DNA of 64,000 nucleotides from assembly GCA_022702705.1 (NCBI GenBank), contig CM040423.1, positions 114,633,738-114,697,737 of the forward strand, written 5' to 3'. The translations under genes and the position numbers were made by a program. This DNA comes from Papilionanthe hookeriana x Papilionanthe teres (taxonomy: Eukaryota > Streptophyta > Magnoliopsida > Asparagales > Orchidaceae). Shown one piece after another: positions 47,490 through 59,226 of this stretch; the stretch's first letter is position 1; each line of letters starts with the position of its first letter. Under the pieces are notes generated by a model, which was not told the origin of the DNA, did not search any database, and saw nothing but the letters and a program-made list of their open reading frames with translations.

Positions 47490-47502
47490 GTTTGGGGGAT
47501 TT
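47490..47502 (+). other. Ath-2 polypurine tract
   Basis: GTTTGGGGGATTT immediately before TGATCTATAA, the start of the LTR. Confidence 0.88.
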
Positions 47503-49206
47503 TGATCTATAAAAAAATACCTATTTTTTATGTCATAATTCTTATCAATTTCAAAAGATATTATGCTTTAATGAAAGGTATTTTTTTGTGTTTTTGGATG
47601 TAGGTGATGTAAAAAGGTCTAAAAAGGAAAAAGAAGCAAAAATGAGCAAAATGGAGCAAAAATGGAGCAAAATACAAAAAGTATAAAAAATATGGCCTGG
47701 CGCCTAGGCGCCAGAAGTTGGCACCTAAGCGCCAGACTCGATACAGAAACTGTTAAGTTTTTGACAACGTTTGATCTGTTATTTTTACGGAGTGAGCGGT
47801 TATTGGACATTCTAGAAGACTGGTAGTTGTTCCTTGATAATAGGACATGTGATACATTACATTTGGACGCTCCAAAAAGGTTTTAATCGTGAAGAGGTGT
47901 TAGCCAAAGTGAAGAGGTACGAAGAACTGGATGCGATGTCCGGCGCCTAGGTGCCAAACAGACCTTCTAGAAGATTCATTGAATGTGGACATGTTTTGAA
48001 GAGGTGCCTCAAGGCAATGCTTGAAGCCTATAAATAGGGGTCCATTTCTTCAGAAAACGGGCCCCTCTCAATGTAACCCTTTCTCTTATCCACTTTAGGA
48101 TCTCTCATCCTTAGAGAGAGAAATTTAGGGCCACTTTTGTTTAGTTTAGTGAGTTTATTTTCAAGTTGTTGCATCTGGAGTTCATTACACTGTGGAGTCA
48201 GTGGGAATCAGAAGATCTGTAGAAGAAATATTTGAGATAAATATTTTATATTTGATTCAAAGTTTATTTATTATGTTTAGTTGTTTATATTCAATGTGTT
48301 CTGAGTAGTTAGTTTACTTTTTTCCTTTAATTATGAAGAGATAGATAAGATAATATAAAGATTTGATGGAAAATTGAAATTCAAAATATTTTCAAAACAT
48401 TGTGCTGACATTAATACCTGATCTTACTTTACTTTTTAAATTGGTCATTTAAATTGTTAAAACTTGTTGAAGAGTTTTGAGACCTAGAAGGAGAAGAACT
48501 CTTAACTTGTAAACGTCACATGAATCCTTGGGTAGTCGAAGGCCATGTGCGAGCTATTCAAGGTGAAGTGTAAATAAATAGGAAGATAAGATTTAAAAGG
48601 CGTAGAATTGATAAGTTTTTAGTGTGACAGACTAAATTCTTATAATTTAATTTATAGATTAGGAAAGGGTCACTAGTAGGGCTGACTATAGCCACCCTTG
48701 GACATCTAGAAGTGTGAATCTAGATTAACCCATTCTACTAACAATACATCCAGACTTGATCTGTAAATTAGCCAATGTTCTTTGCGCCTGGATCAAAGGG
48801 CAAAGAATAGGAATGCTTCTATTTGGCACAATACCATAAATCAAATTCTCTAACGAATATTAAATTATCTTAAAATCTTAGATTAATTGAAGGGAAGAAA
48901 GTTGTTTTTTTTATATAGTTTTCATAAATCATTTTCTTATTATTGTTTTCTTTATTTGCATCTAGTAAATTAATAGTAATTTATAGTTAAATTAAAATAT
49001 AAAAATATATTTTTGAAATATAATATTTAGAAAATTTATCACTATAATTCTTCCCCGTGGGATCGATACTTGGGTCTTTGTTTCAAAGCCCTATATTACT
49101 TGAAACGATACGTATACTTGCGTAGTACCCCTAGTGTGTAAAAATATTTTCTAAATCTTACAACATTTTAATTTTATACACTAGACGCTATTTATAAATT
49201 GGGTCA
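47503..49206 (+). mobile_element. Ath-2 LTR, flanked by PPT and by PBS-like DNA
   Basis: TGATCTATAAAAAAATACC to AATTGGGTCA, 1704 bp. U3 holds GGCGCCTAGGCGCCAG and GGCACCTAAGCGCCAG (47699-47735) and CGGCGCCTAGGTGCC (47941); a TATA box (CTATAAATAGGGG) follows at 48028. The 3' end has CCCCGTGGGATCGATAC and GATACGTATACTTGCG. A PPT precedes it, as for a 3' LTR, but a leader resembling the Athila PBS region follows it, as for a 5' LTR. Confidence 0.82.
48028..48036 (+). promoter_or_regulatory. LTR TATA box (Ath-2)
   Basis: CTATAAATA, about 70 bp downstream of the last GC module and upstream of a pyrimidine-rich start region (CCTTTCTCTTATCC). It is identical to the box in the Ath-4 LTR at 59822. 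Confidence 0.72.
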
Positions 49207-49317
49207 AGTTTTTTGCCATCTTTTGGAAGCAAATATTACTACGTTATTGCGGGTCGGGTCAAGTTTTTTGCCATCTTTTGAAAGCAAATATTACTGCGTT
49301 ATTGCGGGTTGGGTTAG
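49201..49317 (+). repeat. 55-bp tandem duplication at LTR/PBS boundary (Ath-2)
   Basis: GGGTCAAGTTTTTTGCCATC...GTTATTGC occurs twice, beginning at 49201 and 49256, with three differences. It covers the last six LTR bases and the PBS-like leader. Minus-strand Athila protease starts abruptly at about 49318. Confidence 0.85.
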
Positions 49318-51264
49318 TGATTAAACGATCCACTAATTGCAGAGTTACAATAGTAGATTTTATTTCTCCTAATCCCAGTCTTTTGAATATTGATAATGGC
49401 ATAAGGTTAATTCTTGCACCCAAATCACATAAAGCTTTTCCATAAAATCTATCTTCGATCGTACATGGAATTGTGAAATAACCAGGATCTTTAAGCTTTT
49501 CAGGAAGCTTTTTCTGAATTATTGCATTGTACCCCTCACTAAGTACAACAGTTTCATTATACTCAAACTTTCTTTTTTTGTTGAGAATGTTCTTCATAAA
49601 TTTCACATAGCTTGGCATTTGTTCTAAGGCTTCAGCAAAAGAAATATTGATTGTAAGCTTCTTAAATATCTCACAAAACTTAGAAAATTGCTTATCCAAC
49701 TTTTGTTGACAAAGTCTCTGAGGAAATGGAGGTGGTAGCTTTTCTAAATCAATCTTAAGTGGAGAAATAGGTCTTTCCAAACCTTTCGGAGCGTCCACTT
49801 TGGGTTTTTCAATTTCTTTTTTCTCTACTTCAATCACTTTTTTAACTCTACCTTCCAACTTTCTTCCACTTTTTAGTTGAATTGCTTTTACTTTCTCTTT
49901 ATTCTTATCTCTTCGATTTACTTCAGTATTACTAGGAAGCGTTCCTTAAGATCTATTACTTAATGAATTGGCAAATTATCCCAATTGATTCTCAATACTT
50001 CTGATTGTAGCTCTTGACTTTGCAATTGATTTCCCATTTGTAAGACCACTTCTACGATAGACAACTGCTTCTCCTTACATTGTGAAGTATTGCTAAATCC
50101 TGGAGGATAGGTTGGTCTATTATTATTATTCCATTTGTTGTTCCAGTTCCCCTAATGGGTTTACTTAGTTTTTCCCCCAATGTTGATTACTACCACCCTG
50201 ATTATTGTTATTCCAGTTAAAGTTTAGATGGATCTCCCAACCTGGGTTATAATAATTGGAGTATAAGTTATTAGGCTTACTTATAGCATATAATGTTTAT
50301 GGTGACGTTTGAGAATCAACCATTTAGCCTAATGAATTTTCATCAATCATAGAAATTGGCTGAGAAAAATTCATTCCAACTTGGTCTATCTTTCTTGAAA
50401 TTGCAACAACTTGATTTACTAGCATTGCAAAAGCATCATTATCATGAATATTGGCTACCTTTTTAGGATTTAAACTTTCAGAAGGCCATTAAAAATTTTT
50501 TGTAGTCATTTATTTAATTAAGCATAAGCATCAGCAAACTGTTTAGACATCAATGAACCACCAGCAGCGGCATCGATAATTGATCTAAGAGATCCAACTA
50601 ATTCATTATAAAAAGTATGAATTATTAACCAATCAGTTATTGAATGATGTAGAGACTTTCCTAGGAGGTCTTTAAATTGTTCTCATGCTTCATATATAGA
50701 TTCACCTTCAAACTGACAAAAAGATGTAATATCATTTCTAAGCTTCGCAGTCTTTGAAGATGAAAAATATTTAGCAAGGAACTTTTGTGCTAAATCACTT
50801 CAAGTTCTGATAGATCCAGGTGCTAATGAATAAATCATATCTTAGCCTTTTCCCTCAGCGAAAAAGGAAAAAGTTGAAGTCTAATAGCATCATCAGAAAT
50901 ACCATAATCTTTAAAAGTAAAACATAATTCTAGAAGATTGGCAAGATGTAAATTAGGATCTTCAGTTGGTGCTCCCCCAAACTAATTATTAGATACCATT
51001 TGGATAATAGTAGGTTTATGTTCAAACGAATTAGCCACTACATCAGGGTGTTGAATACTACAATGAAGTTCATCCACTATAGGGTTAGCATAATCCCTTA
51101 AAAGGTCTGAATTTTTTATGGATGTTAACATTTTGATTATATTGATTTGCCATTTCTTGAATATTTTTATCTTTTTCAGTATTTTTAATATTTTTTATTT
51201 TTCTGATTGTTCTCTCTAATTCAAAATTATAAGGCATAAGTTCATCAGAACCTGAACTATGCAT
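49318..51264 (-). pseudogene. Ath-3 gag-protease
   Basis: Minus-strand Athila gag-protease. It starts MHSSGSDELMPYNFELERTIRKI at 51264, is frame-broken through the gag core (NQFGG-, LPDWLIIQTFYN- and DAAAGGSLMSKQF-like pieces, 50500-51000), and gives a clean run from 49858: KLPPPFPQRLCQQKLDKQFSKF, FAEALEQMPSYVKFMKNILNKKRKF, AIIQKKLPEKLKD, and the protease core ALCDLGARINLMPLSIFKRLG (around 49400), where the family has DLGAS. It stops mid-protease at VTLQLVDRLI. RT and everything downstream are absent. Confidence 0.87.
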
Positions 51265-51366
51265 ACAAAAATAAAATAAGATAAAATAAAACACACTAAC
51301 AAAAGAAAAGAAAAGTAAAAGATTTAATTTTTTTTAATTTTCTTTATACAATATTTTTATTAATTT

Positions 51367-51384
51367 CCCCAGCAACGGCGCTAA
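51367..51384 (-). other. Ath-3 primer-binding site (tRNA-Asp)
   Basis: On the minus strand TAGCGCCGTTGCTGGGGA, 16 of 18 bases of the tRNA-Asp complement, separated by a few T from the LTR end CA at 51390. Confidence 0.85.
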
Positions 51385-51389
51385 AAAAT

Positions 51390-51495
51390 TGATCCCTGAA
51401 TATTTACCCTTATGTTTTAGGTGTATCAGATACCGTAAAAATACCGTACATTTATAAAAATGTGCATAAAAATACTATATATTTTAGGTGTATCA
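51390..51495 (-). mobile_element. Ath-3 5' LTR remnant, ~106 bp
   Basis: Between the PBS and flanking DNA only about 106 bp remain. On the minus strand it starts TGATACACCTAAAATATATAG (like the LTR start at 4153) and ends GGGATCA. TTTTAGGTGTATCAGATACC occurs at 51415 and again at 51483, so the deletion or its repair involved a short direct repeat. A normal LTR of this family is 1.5-1.7 kb. Confidence 0.6.
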
Positions 51496-52462
51496 GATAC
51501 CGTAACACATTGGTTGTTGTTAAAAGATTTCTGGTTGAGTTAAGTTGACAACCTTCACGACAGATTGACTTAAGATCTTAATAGCTTGGATCCATGGAAT
51601 TCCGACCTAACTATCTCTGCTAGTCTAGGATTCCCTCACCTTTTATGGACAACCACCTTTCGAGATCATTTTATCTTTTAACATTTCGTTGATGTCTCCT
51701 TGTTAACCTCATTTATTGATAGGATGTCACTCATTTATGATATGGTGGTTCACCTTCTACATTTATGCTCGGTATAAACTTTGAAGCATAGAAATTTTCT
51801 AACTTGATATGACCAAATTTTTCATAAGCTTTGTTTGCCGACAGGCCACCGATATTTTAGGATTTGAGGGATTCGCCTCTACGCTTATGGCTACAAATAA
51901 GCTATGAAGCCCTGAGATTTTTTTATTTGAGATAACCATATACCTTTGATATACCCATTCAATAGTTTTCATAAACAACACAAACATAATTTTTATTATC
52001 GAGATTATTCTTAAGTATCCTCTATGATGTAATTCACCAAAGAGACATGTCCCTTTAGGAGTTCCTCTTGACCTTGAGATAAAAAAGTAAATTTTGGTTC
52101 TCTCTTATGTATCTCCTTCTCTTTGTGGATTTGCCTCAAAGTGTTTTAATTCGTATTCTATTTTGGATACATATATACTTGACCTGTCACATGAAGTTTT
52201 CCTTTCTTAAGTTCTCCATAATTTTTTCTTAATTTGTCTATTTAAATTCACCGTATGTTCTCACTTTTAAAATCCTCTTCTTCACCTAATCATTTTGTTG
52301 GTCCAAGAAAGATTATTTGAAAAAGAGAATTATATGATGATAAATAGACGTGCTGCCACTCTAAGTTCAACATAAAAGAACCAAAATAATGTCCAATTTT
52401 GAAGTGAGAGAATTTTGTGATTGGGAATATGAGTTGGAGTCGAGGGAGGGAGAGTAAAATGT
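51496..52462. other. Unassigned DNA
   Basis: No recognisable protein on either strand. The minus-strand frame 51799-51987 has no known motif. It lies where copia RT would be expected downstream of the copia integrase, but no RT motif (YVDD or neighbours) was found, so it is either another insertion or flanking DNA. Confidence 0.4.
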
Positions 52463-54876
52463 TCAGCCTAATTTGATGTAGAGTAAAAAGAAGGTGAATT
52501 CGATGATAGGCTGTTGGTAGGATGTGATGGGTAAGAAGTCATGAATTGCATTTAGAGTTAAATAAGTGATTTGATGTGGGTTTGCATCGGCTTTAGTGGA
52601 TACTTGAGTGGTTGAGATTAACTGAAGAGGAGGAAGATGAGAAATAGGTTGAGGGTCAGTAGGGTAGGATGATAACATTTGCTGATAAGGAAAAATAGTT
52701 TCATCAAACAGCGCATGTCTAGGAATGTTGATTTCTTTGTGTGTGAGAATCAATAATATCCTATTGATGTGGTAGCATACTCTAAGAAAACAAAACATTG
52801 AAAGAAGAAAAAATCTTATGTTGTTAGTGGGGTTGAAGCCAAAGAGAACATTGACAAGTTGGTGCATGTGGGCATTTTACCATAGATATGCCCATCAAGA
52901 GATTTGTATCGAGTTGTTTTGGAGCGCAATTCAACGAGTAGATATCATACACTTAGGATAGTGTCAGCCCACCAATGATGGGATAGAGAAGCATTAATTA
53001 GCATAATGCAAGCAATATCTAGAAGATCTTGATGTTTTCTTTTGGCGACACCATTCTTTTCAGATGTGTAAGGACAAGAGAAATGGTAAGAAATACCACA
53101 TATTTATTTAAGAGTAATAAAGTTATTATGATTGTACTTACAACCAACATCAACTTTGAGAATGATAATGTGAGTATTGATTTGATTTTGAACAAGTTAT
53201 TTGAATTCAAATAAAATTTTCAAGAGTTTTATTTTTGGGTTCAAGTAAGTAAACTTAAGAAAAATGAGAGCAATAATGAACAAAAATAGTATAATATCTG
53301 AAAGATTTCAGCAAAGAAACAAGGGATGGTCCTCATACATCCAAATGGACAATATCTCATAGGTGATAAGCTTGAGAGGTAGAAAATGTAAATGTTAATT
53401 TGTGACTCTTGGCAAGATGATATGAAGTAAAGCTAAATCACTAAAGTTGATGACGTAAGGATGGAATACCACTCATAAGAGATTATTGAATTTTATAACT
53501 CAAGACCATATCTTTTATGCGAAAGGTTTGATACTTGTTGAAGAGTAATGATAGCAAAATATCTCATTGAGGAAGTTTCCAAGGGAAGAATAGGATAAAG
53601 GCCTTGCACAAATGGTCCTTCAAGAATTAGTTTGCTAGCCTGAAAATCATTGATAGCATATCCCTACCCTTGAAAGTAATTTCACGAGGTAGTAGAAGTG
53701 ATATTGTGAACATAGAGAAGATTTTATTCAATATTTGGTACTAGATGAATATTAGTGAGTAATAACTTACGTGTCGAGGATGGTAGAATTTCTTTTTATG
53801 TGTTAGTTATGGAGAGTTGTTGATCATTACCAATCACCATAGAGTTATGTGATTTGAGTTAGTCATAAGATGTTCGAAAGTGCTACTTTCTAGATACTAG
53901 GAATTATACATATTTAGGTTGAAGTCGGTGATTATGACCTTTGGAGATTAATAGCTTGGATAATGGTGATGCTAACGCTTAATTATTGAGTGTCCCGGTT
54001 TATTATAGATCTAACAAATACTCATGGAGGATTTAGAATTAATGAATGTGTAGGTAGTAGGCCGTGACCCTGCAATAGCTTGATTGTAGTTCGAACGAGA
54101 ATTGGGATCCTTGGCGAAGCTATAGTTAGGATTCCGAGACTTGCCTCTGCCATGGGTTGGTGCGAGATATGTATTTTAGGATTAACAATTTTTTAGTGAT
54201 TTTTTGAGAAAGTTTTAACTCCTCAATGCATAAAAGAGTGTATAGATCATCCAAATTGATAGATTGAATATTGGTTCGGTTAACATTGTTGAAGGAGTGA
54301 TAATTTCACTGTAGGCCATTTAAAATGTAGAGAATTGTATCTTCAAGATCAATAATAGTCCTAATAGCCGCCAAAATATTGTTTCTTTGCTTGATATCAG
54401 ACAGATATTGGATCATGGTCTTCCCTTGCATTGTGAGGTTATGTGGCTCACTATTGATTTGAATGATTATTGACCAATTGGTGGTCGGATAGCCCCGGAT
54501 GAGTCCAAATTCATAATATTGTTAAGAATGGTGGGGGATATAATGAAATAATGGACAATTATAAGATTTTGATAAATGAACGTGCACTGGGTATAATCTG
54601 GATTGACATTTCACTGCTTGAACACTCAAAAATCGTGGATGATTGTGGTTTAGATGTTCCGGTCAAGAGTTCCTCATAGCCGTTTGCTTTTAATGTCATC
54701 ACCGCTATAGCTTTCCATATAGTATGGTTTTTAGCGTTGAGGAAAGTTGACATGTTTTTCTTGCAATGGGTAATGAGAAATTTAAGTTCAGTGGGATTAG
54801 GATGATCACGGGGCAGAGAGGTAAAAATCGTAGTGGAAGTTGCATTGTTGGTGGAAGAGTTGGAATCAAAATTCAT
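52463..54876 (-). pseudogene. Copia-1 gag-protease-integrase
   Basis: A decayed minus-strand Ty1/copia polyprotein. Gag starts MNFDSNSSTNN at 54876 and contains ISNYKP-free UBN2-like pieces (NHTIWKAIAVMTLKANGYEELLTG; YLSDIKQRNNILAAIRTIIDLEDTILYILNGL). The protease region follows (VIGNDQQLSITNT, LPSSTRKLLLTNIHLVPNI, NLLYVHNIT), then EGPLCKGLYPI. Integrase (52870-53230) shows CPYTSEKNGVAKRKHQDLLDIACIMLINASL. The C-terminal piece (52463-52870) ends with INIPRHALFDETIFPY, the SRHVxFDEtxFPF motif of copia. RT and RNase H are not found. Assembled across several frameshifts. Confidence 0.78.
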
Positions 54877-55095
54877 GATGCGCCAGATATTTTTTCTAAA
54901 ACTTGTTGGCTTATAGTTACTTGAATCAGGATGCAACAAGTAAAAAATAAAAAACTGTCTAATTATCTTGACAAGGGATTAGAAGATTTTCCAAGAGATG
55001 AAGAAAATTGGATAATCAGAAGCTTATCTGAAACAGAAATAACAGAGAGAGAAGACCAGAAGATTCATCCAGGAATGGTGAAACACCTATTCATC
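54877..55095 (-). other. Copia-1 upstream region
   Basis: Region just before copia gag. No tRNA-Met primer site (TGGTATCAGAGC) was found. The plus-strand frame 54931-55176 crosses into the next repeat and is not supported as a gene. Confidence 0.4.
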
Positions 55096-55290
55096 CTAGG
55101 CTGTCAAAAAAGCTCGTTGTTCGCGAACAGCTCGTGTTCAGTTCGCCAAGAAGTTTGTGTTCGATTCGTTCGATAATCAAACGAGACGAACACGAACAAA
55201 TTTTTTGTTCGATTTGTTAAACAACCAAACACGAAAAGTGATATGTTCGTTCGTGTTCAGTTCGTTATTGTTCGAAATATAAAATAATTT
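55096..55290 (+). repeat. hAT-MITE-like repeat, copy 1
   Basis: Begins AGGCTGTCAAAAAAGCTCG and is dense in TTCG, CGAAC and TCGTTCG (CGTTGTTCGCGAACAGCTCG). It is directly repeated by copy 2 at 55611. TTCG-rich sequence with CTGTCAAA and GGGGTGTAAACG ends is typical of plant hAT-related MITEs (family knowledge); no transposase is present. It runs into AT-rich DNA with no clear right terminus. Confidence 0.5.
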
Positions 55291-55610
55291 AAAATAATTA
55301 TATAAAAAAAATTTATGATATTTTAAAAACAATTATATTATAAAAATTATCATATTTTAAATAATTAAACTTCTATAAATTATAATATATAATAAATTAA
55401 TAATAATAATAATAATGTAGTATTAATTATATTAGTATAAATATTATAATATTATAATTAATACACTATATTATATATTAAAATAAAACGCTAAACAAAA
55501 TCCTAAACGCCTTATTCGGTTTGTTCATTTTGAGGAAGTATGAATTACCTGATGTGTACTTAATATCTGATCAATTTGCTTCATTTTGAGGAAGTATTCT
55601 ATAAAAGCTA
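55291..55610. repeat. AT-rich simple sequence and short duplication
   Basis: Very AT-rich (ATAATAATAATAATAAT around 55405-55420) with no frame. CATTTTGAGGAAGTAT occurs at 55526 and 55581, a 55-bp-spaced direct repeat. Confidence 0.7.
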
Positions 55611-55808
55611 AGGCTGCCAAAAAAGGTCGTTGTTCGCGAATAGTTCGTGTTTGAATCGCCAGGAAGTTTGTTTTCGATTCGTTCGATAAGGAAACGAGAC
55701 GAACATGGACAAATTTTTTTTGTTCGGTTTGTTAAACGAACCAAACAAGAACAATGATGTGTTCAAACATTTCGAACACAAACACTAGTTTTGTTCGTTT
55801 ACACCCCT
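55611..55808 (+). repeat. hAT-MITE-like repeat, copy 2
   Basis: AGGCTGCCAAAAAAGGTCG to TTCGTTTACACCCCT, about 198 bp; same orientation as copy 1 and similar over the first ~170 bp. The ends are imperfect inverted repeats (AGGCTGCCAAA against AGGGGTGTAAA). No 8-bp target duplication is visible (AAAAGCTA left, ATCTGTAC right), so the family call stays tentative. Confidence 0.5.
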
Positions 55809-58783
55809 ATCTGTACCATGAAAGAGTGTTGATACATCCTGGAAAGCGACAAAACATAGAAACTTAAGAGAAGAAAAAAAATAAATGAAATAAAAGAGGA
55901 TGAAGAATAAGAATCTTGAAGGTCAATTTTTCAACGGAAATGTGGCTTTTACGGTTATTAGAAAGTATACTAACACACATATATATAAAAAGTCTAAACT
56001 CATAAGAAGATAACAATAAATTGATGTATTTGATGGAGACCATAATTTGAAACTTTGATTCGCTGACAATCCAAGCATCAATGTTATGAAACCAAGACTC
56101 CGTCCAACCTTGCCGGTAGAGGATATGATCAGGCCAACTCTGTCAAGAAATCTAGATGATAGGGTATCATGCTGAAGGAAATACTTCACTAGCTGACCAA
56201 TATGCATGGTTTCAAAATAGGGTAGGAGTGGACGCTAGTCTGGTCCAGCTCTCAAAAATAACCATTTTAGCGGTTCGACCCGCAAACCTGCTCGAATTTG
56301 CAGCTACAGTTTACCTCTAGTGTATAGAGACCTTCTTGGTGCAGGTGTGGTGGCTAATTAGGCCAATGTTGGTGGAAGATTCCTACCCATCGTTCTCCTC
56401 AAACAGTTTATACATATTACAAACAGTTCCACCGCATCATTAAGAGTGCATGCGTATTCCCGGCCTCTTTCTTTCATAATTTCGAGGGCCTGCTGAAAGG
56501 CATCTGCGTGATCATTTTAAAGGTTGATTAGCTCTCATTTGGTAATAAGATGCTTTCTTTCTGAAGTCAATTGGTAAGTGTTAGACTTTCTGTCTGCAAC
56601 GAAATAGTGAACATTTCCTCGTGATAGGAAGTCAGTTCAATTAAGGAGTATTCAATGTGGTTTGAAGAAACTAGAGTCACGTATTTATATTAAAGGTTTT
56701 TATACTTAGCATCCAAAACATTCTTATTTACATATTTCACATTCAGACCGTTATATTTACAAAAATTGCATCCTGTTCCCTTCTTCTGTTACCTCGCTCA
56801 CTTAGTCCCCTTTGTCATCGTCGACTCCCTTCTTTCTCTGTGCTGGCGGATCTTTCACAAAATCCAAACGTCAACCTCACTCCACAGCCAACCTTGCTGA
56901 AGCCTCGCAAAGTTAGACCCCCCATTTGTGGCTCACAGACAGACTACGTTGCCAACCTCAAAATCTTGCTCTCTTCTCAATCGTCGCTGCCTGCGAGCTG
57001 CGGTGATTAGGTAAACTATGATTCTTCCAGCACTTCTTTCAATTCATTTGTTGTCTTATGCTTGATGCTCTTTCAAAAACCATTCATCTTAATTTTATAT
57101 TTGCATGGCATTCCAAGTTATGTTTGGAATAAATAAATTGCCGACCTTGAATAATTCTCATATTTCTCTCTCGCCTTCTTTCCTCCAAGCCTACTAAGTT
57201 AGCACAGCCATCACTCATGAAATAAGACCTTACCTGAGCTCGAAAAGTCTTACCTAACTACCGCACATCAAGTTTGGAGTAACCGTGAAGGGAAGTTAGG
57301 CGTACTCGTGGCTGATCTCATCTGCAATAATTCCAATTGAGAAAAATTGGCTACGCACGAGGCAAATCGCGGCGGCGGTACTGTTCCAGCATCGTGCAGA
57401 TAGTGTGTGGCGGACCATTCATTTTCCATGCCAGCATTCAGATGAGATTGCTGGAGGAGGAGACGGAATACACTTTTTATAGATATTTAGGTGTTTTAAT
57501 GTTTAATATGTACATATAATGATTTGTGTGAAAATATGTAAATAGGAATGTATTGAGTGCTATGTATGTAAAAACCCCTTAATATTGAACTTTTGCTGCA
57601 GTGAAGCTGATGAGTGAGCCAACCATTCCTAGTTGATTATCTTAGCATGCTTGTTGAATTAGTGTTGGAGAAATGGTGAAAAATTCCATTCTATGTTTAG
57701 GATCATGGATCCAAATTTATCTGTTGGGGAAATCTTAATCATCTTGATAAGTTTGAGACATGGCTAATAGAGAGAAAATCGAGAAAAGAGAGACTTAAAA
57801 TGAGAAATTTTTAGATTTTACTACATATTTCTCAAAATTGCAAGCTGGTGTGGCTTTAGTCAATCATAATGTAAGAGTTTGAACGAATCATATTTTATGT
57901 ATTGGTCTTATTCTTTGAACTCCGTGTTTTATATGATTAAAATTTGGTGCAGTTTAAGAGAAAAAACCAGTGCTATTTGAAAGAATGCATTCAAGTAATG
58001 CAAGTAAAATTAGATGGAAAGCTTTAATTTAATACTGGCTGTAAAAGAGTTGAAGACTTCGCAAAATTAAATCCTGAAGAATCCCACAGCTGATGTTGAA
58101 ATCATTCGAGGAAACGTTTTCTTGGGCGTGGTGTCTAGAGAATTGATGAGTTTTCTTTTGAGTATATGGGTTGCTTTGATGAGTTTAATTATCGAGTTCA
58201 TCGGTGAGCATAGTACTTCTAATAACTTTGTCTTTTTGATTGGTATCATTTCTTTTGCGGGTTAATTGAAGTGACTTAATTGATTTTTCTCTTTGATGAC
58301 TTTAAATCTCACGGTATAGGTTTGAGTGCTTGGAGACTTGACAGAGCTTGGTTCATAATAACATCTTTACTTGATTAGCTCAACTCAAATGAAATTAGGC
58401 TTATCTTAATTTTATGACTGTTATCTCTTCTGTGAACATCTGAATGAATATGTGAATGAATATCACAGGCTCAATTCGACCAAGATGCTGCATATTAGTG
58501 GATTTCTGCTTGCTTCTCCAGACTTAATTGATTGAGAATATATTGATAGTAGAAGTCATAGAAGAATCCATCAACCCTCTTTAGAGATCTTTCATTTTTC
58601 ATCATTTAGTTTTTTTCTTCCTTTGAGATATGAAAAAAAACTTAAATATGAAAAAAGCTTAGAGTTATGAAGCAAATAAGTGAAATGTTGGAGAGTTTGA
58701 TGATTTAACGAAGCATAAAGTTGCTTTTTATTGACTGGCAATATTCTCGTTTGCCTTTGAAGAAAGTCAAGTTTGAACTATTA
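55809..58783. other. Unassigned, possibly low-copy DNA
   Basis: About 3 kb without a recognisable transposon or host protein. Less AT-biased patches occur at 56780-57010 and 57330-57480. At 57008 GATTAGGTAAACTATG resembles an exon end followed by a splice donor after a pyrimidine-rich, UTR-like stretch, but no coding exon could be followed. The frames 55923-56207 (minus), 57337-57519 (plus) and 58067-58249 (minus) have no motif I recognise. This is the best place in the window to look for a remnant of host DNA. Confidence 0.4.
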
Positions 58784-59067
58784 TGTGAAAACAATGCGGA
58801 AGTATGAAAATTCACACAACAACAAATAAACACAAAAGATTTAGGTGGTTTGGCATTGCATTAATTCACCTACGTCCACGAATACTGAGATTTCACTAGC
58901 ATCGAACAGGGAGAATGAAAAAATGGCTTGAGATTACAACTCACACTTCTCGTCATACAATTCTCATCAGCCCTAAAGTATCTTTTATTGAGTAGGGCTT
59001 GGGTATACAAGTAAATAAAGCAAAAGACGAAATTAACCATACTTATAAATTAGTCATAAATACAGCA
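58784..59067 (-). mobile_element. Copia-2 3' LTR
   Basis: On the minus strand it starts TGCTGTATTTATGAC at 59067, after a purine-rich PPT (AAAAGTAGGAGATGAGGTGG, 59071-59092). It contains the CCAAACCACCTAAATC and TTTGTGTTTATTTG strings common at copia LTR 3' ends, and ends near TTTTCACA (58784 or 58786). Length about 283 bp, small as usual for copia. It lies 160 bp beyond the copia stop codon. Confidence 0.7.
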
Positions 59068-59226
59068 ATCTCCACCTCATCTCCTACTTTTAGATATGTG
59101 AGAGAAGATCAATGAGCTCCAAACTCTAAATCAGCTGCACTAAAATGGTTGTCTACATCTTCTCCTCTCGAAGGGGTCAAGCCTTGCGTAGTTTCAAGAT
59201 AGTCGACAGGGCAATCAGTTTTGAGC

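Noticed and set aside
42262..51495. Single simple minus-strand Athila element spanning these coordinates
   Set aside because: The two outer LTR pieces have different start sequences, the flanks (GGTGT versus GATAC) do not match, and a plus-strand block lies inside.
54931..55176. Plus-strand frame of 81 codons
   Set aside because: It crosses from copia leader into the TTCG-rich repeat with no motif.
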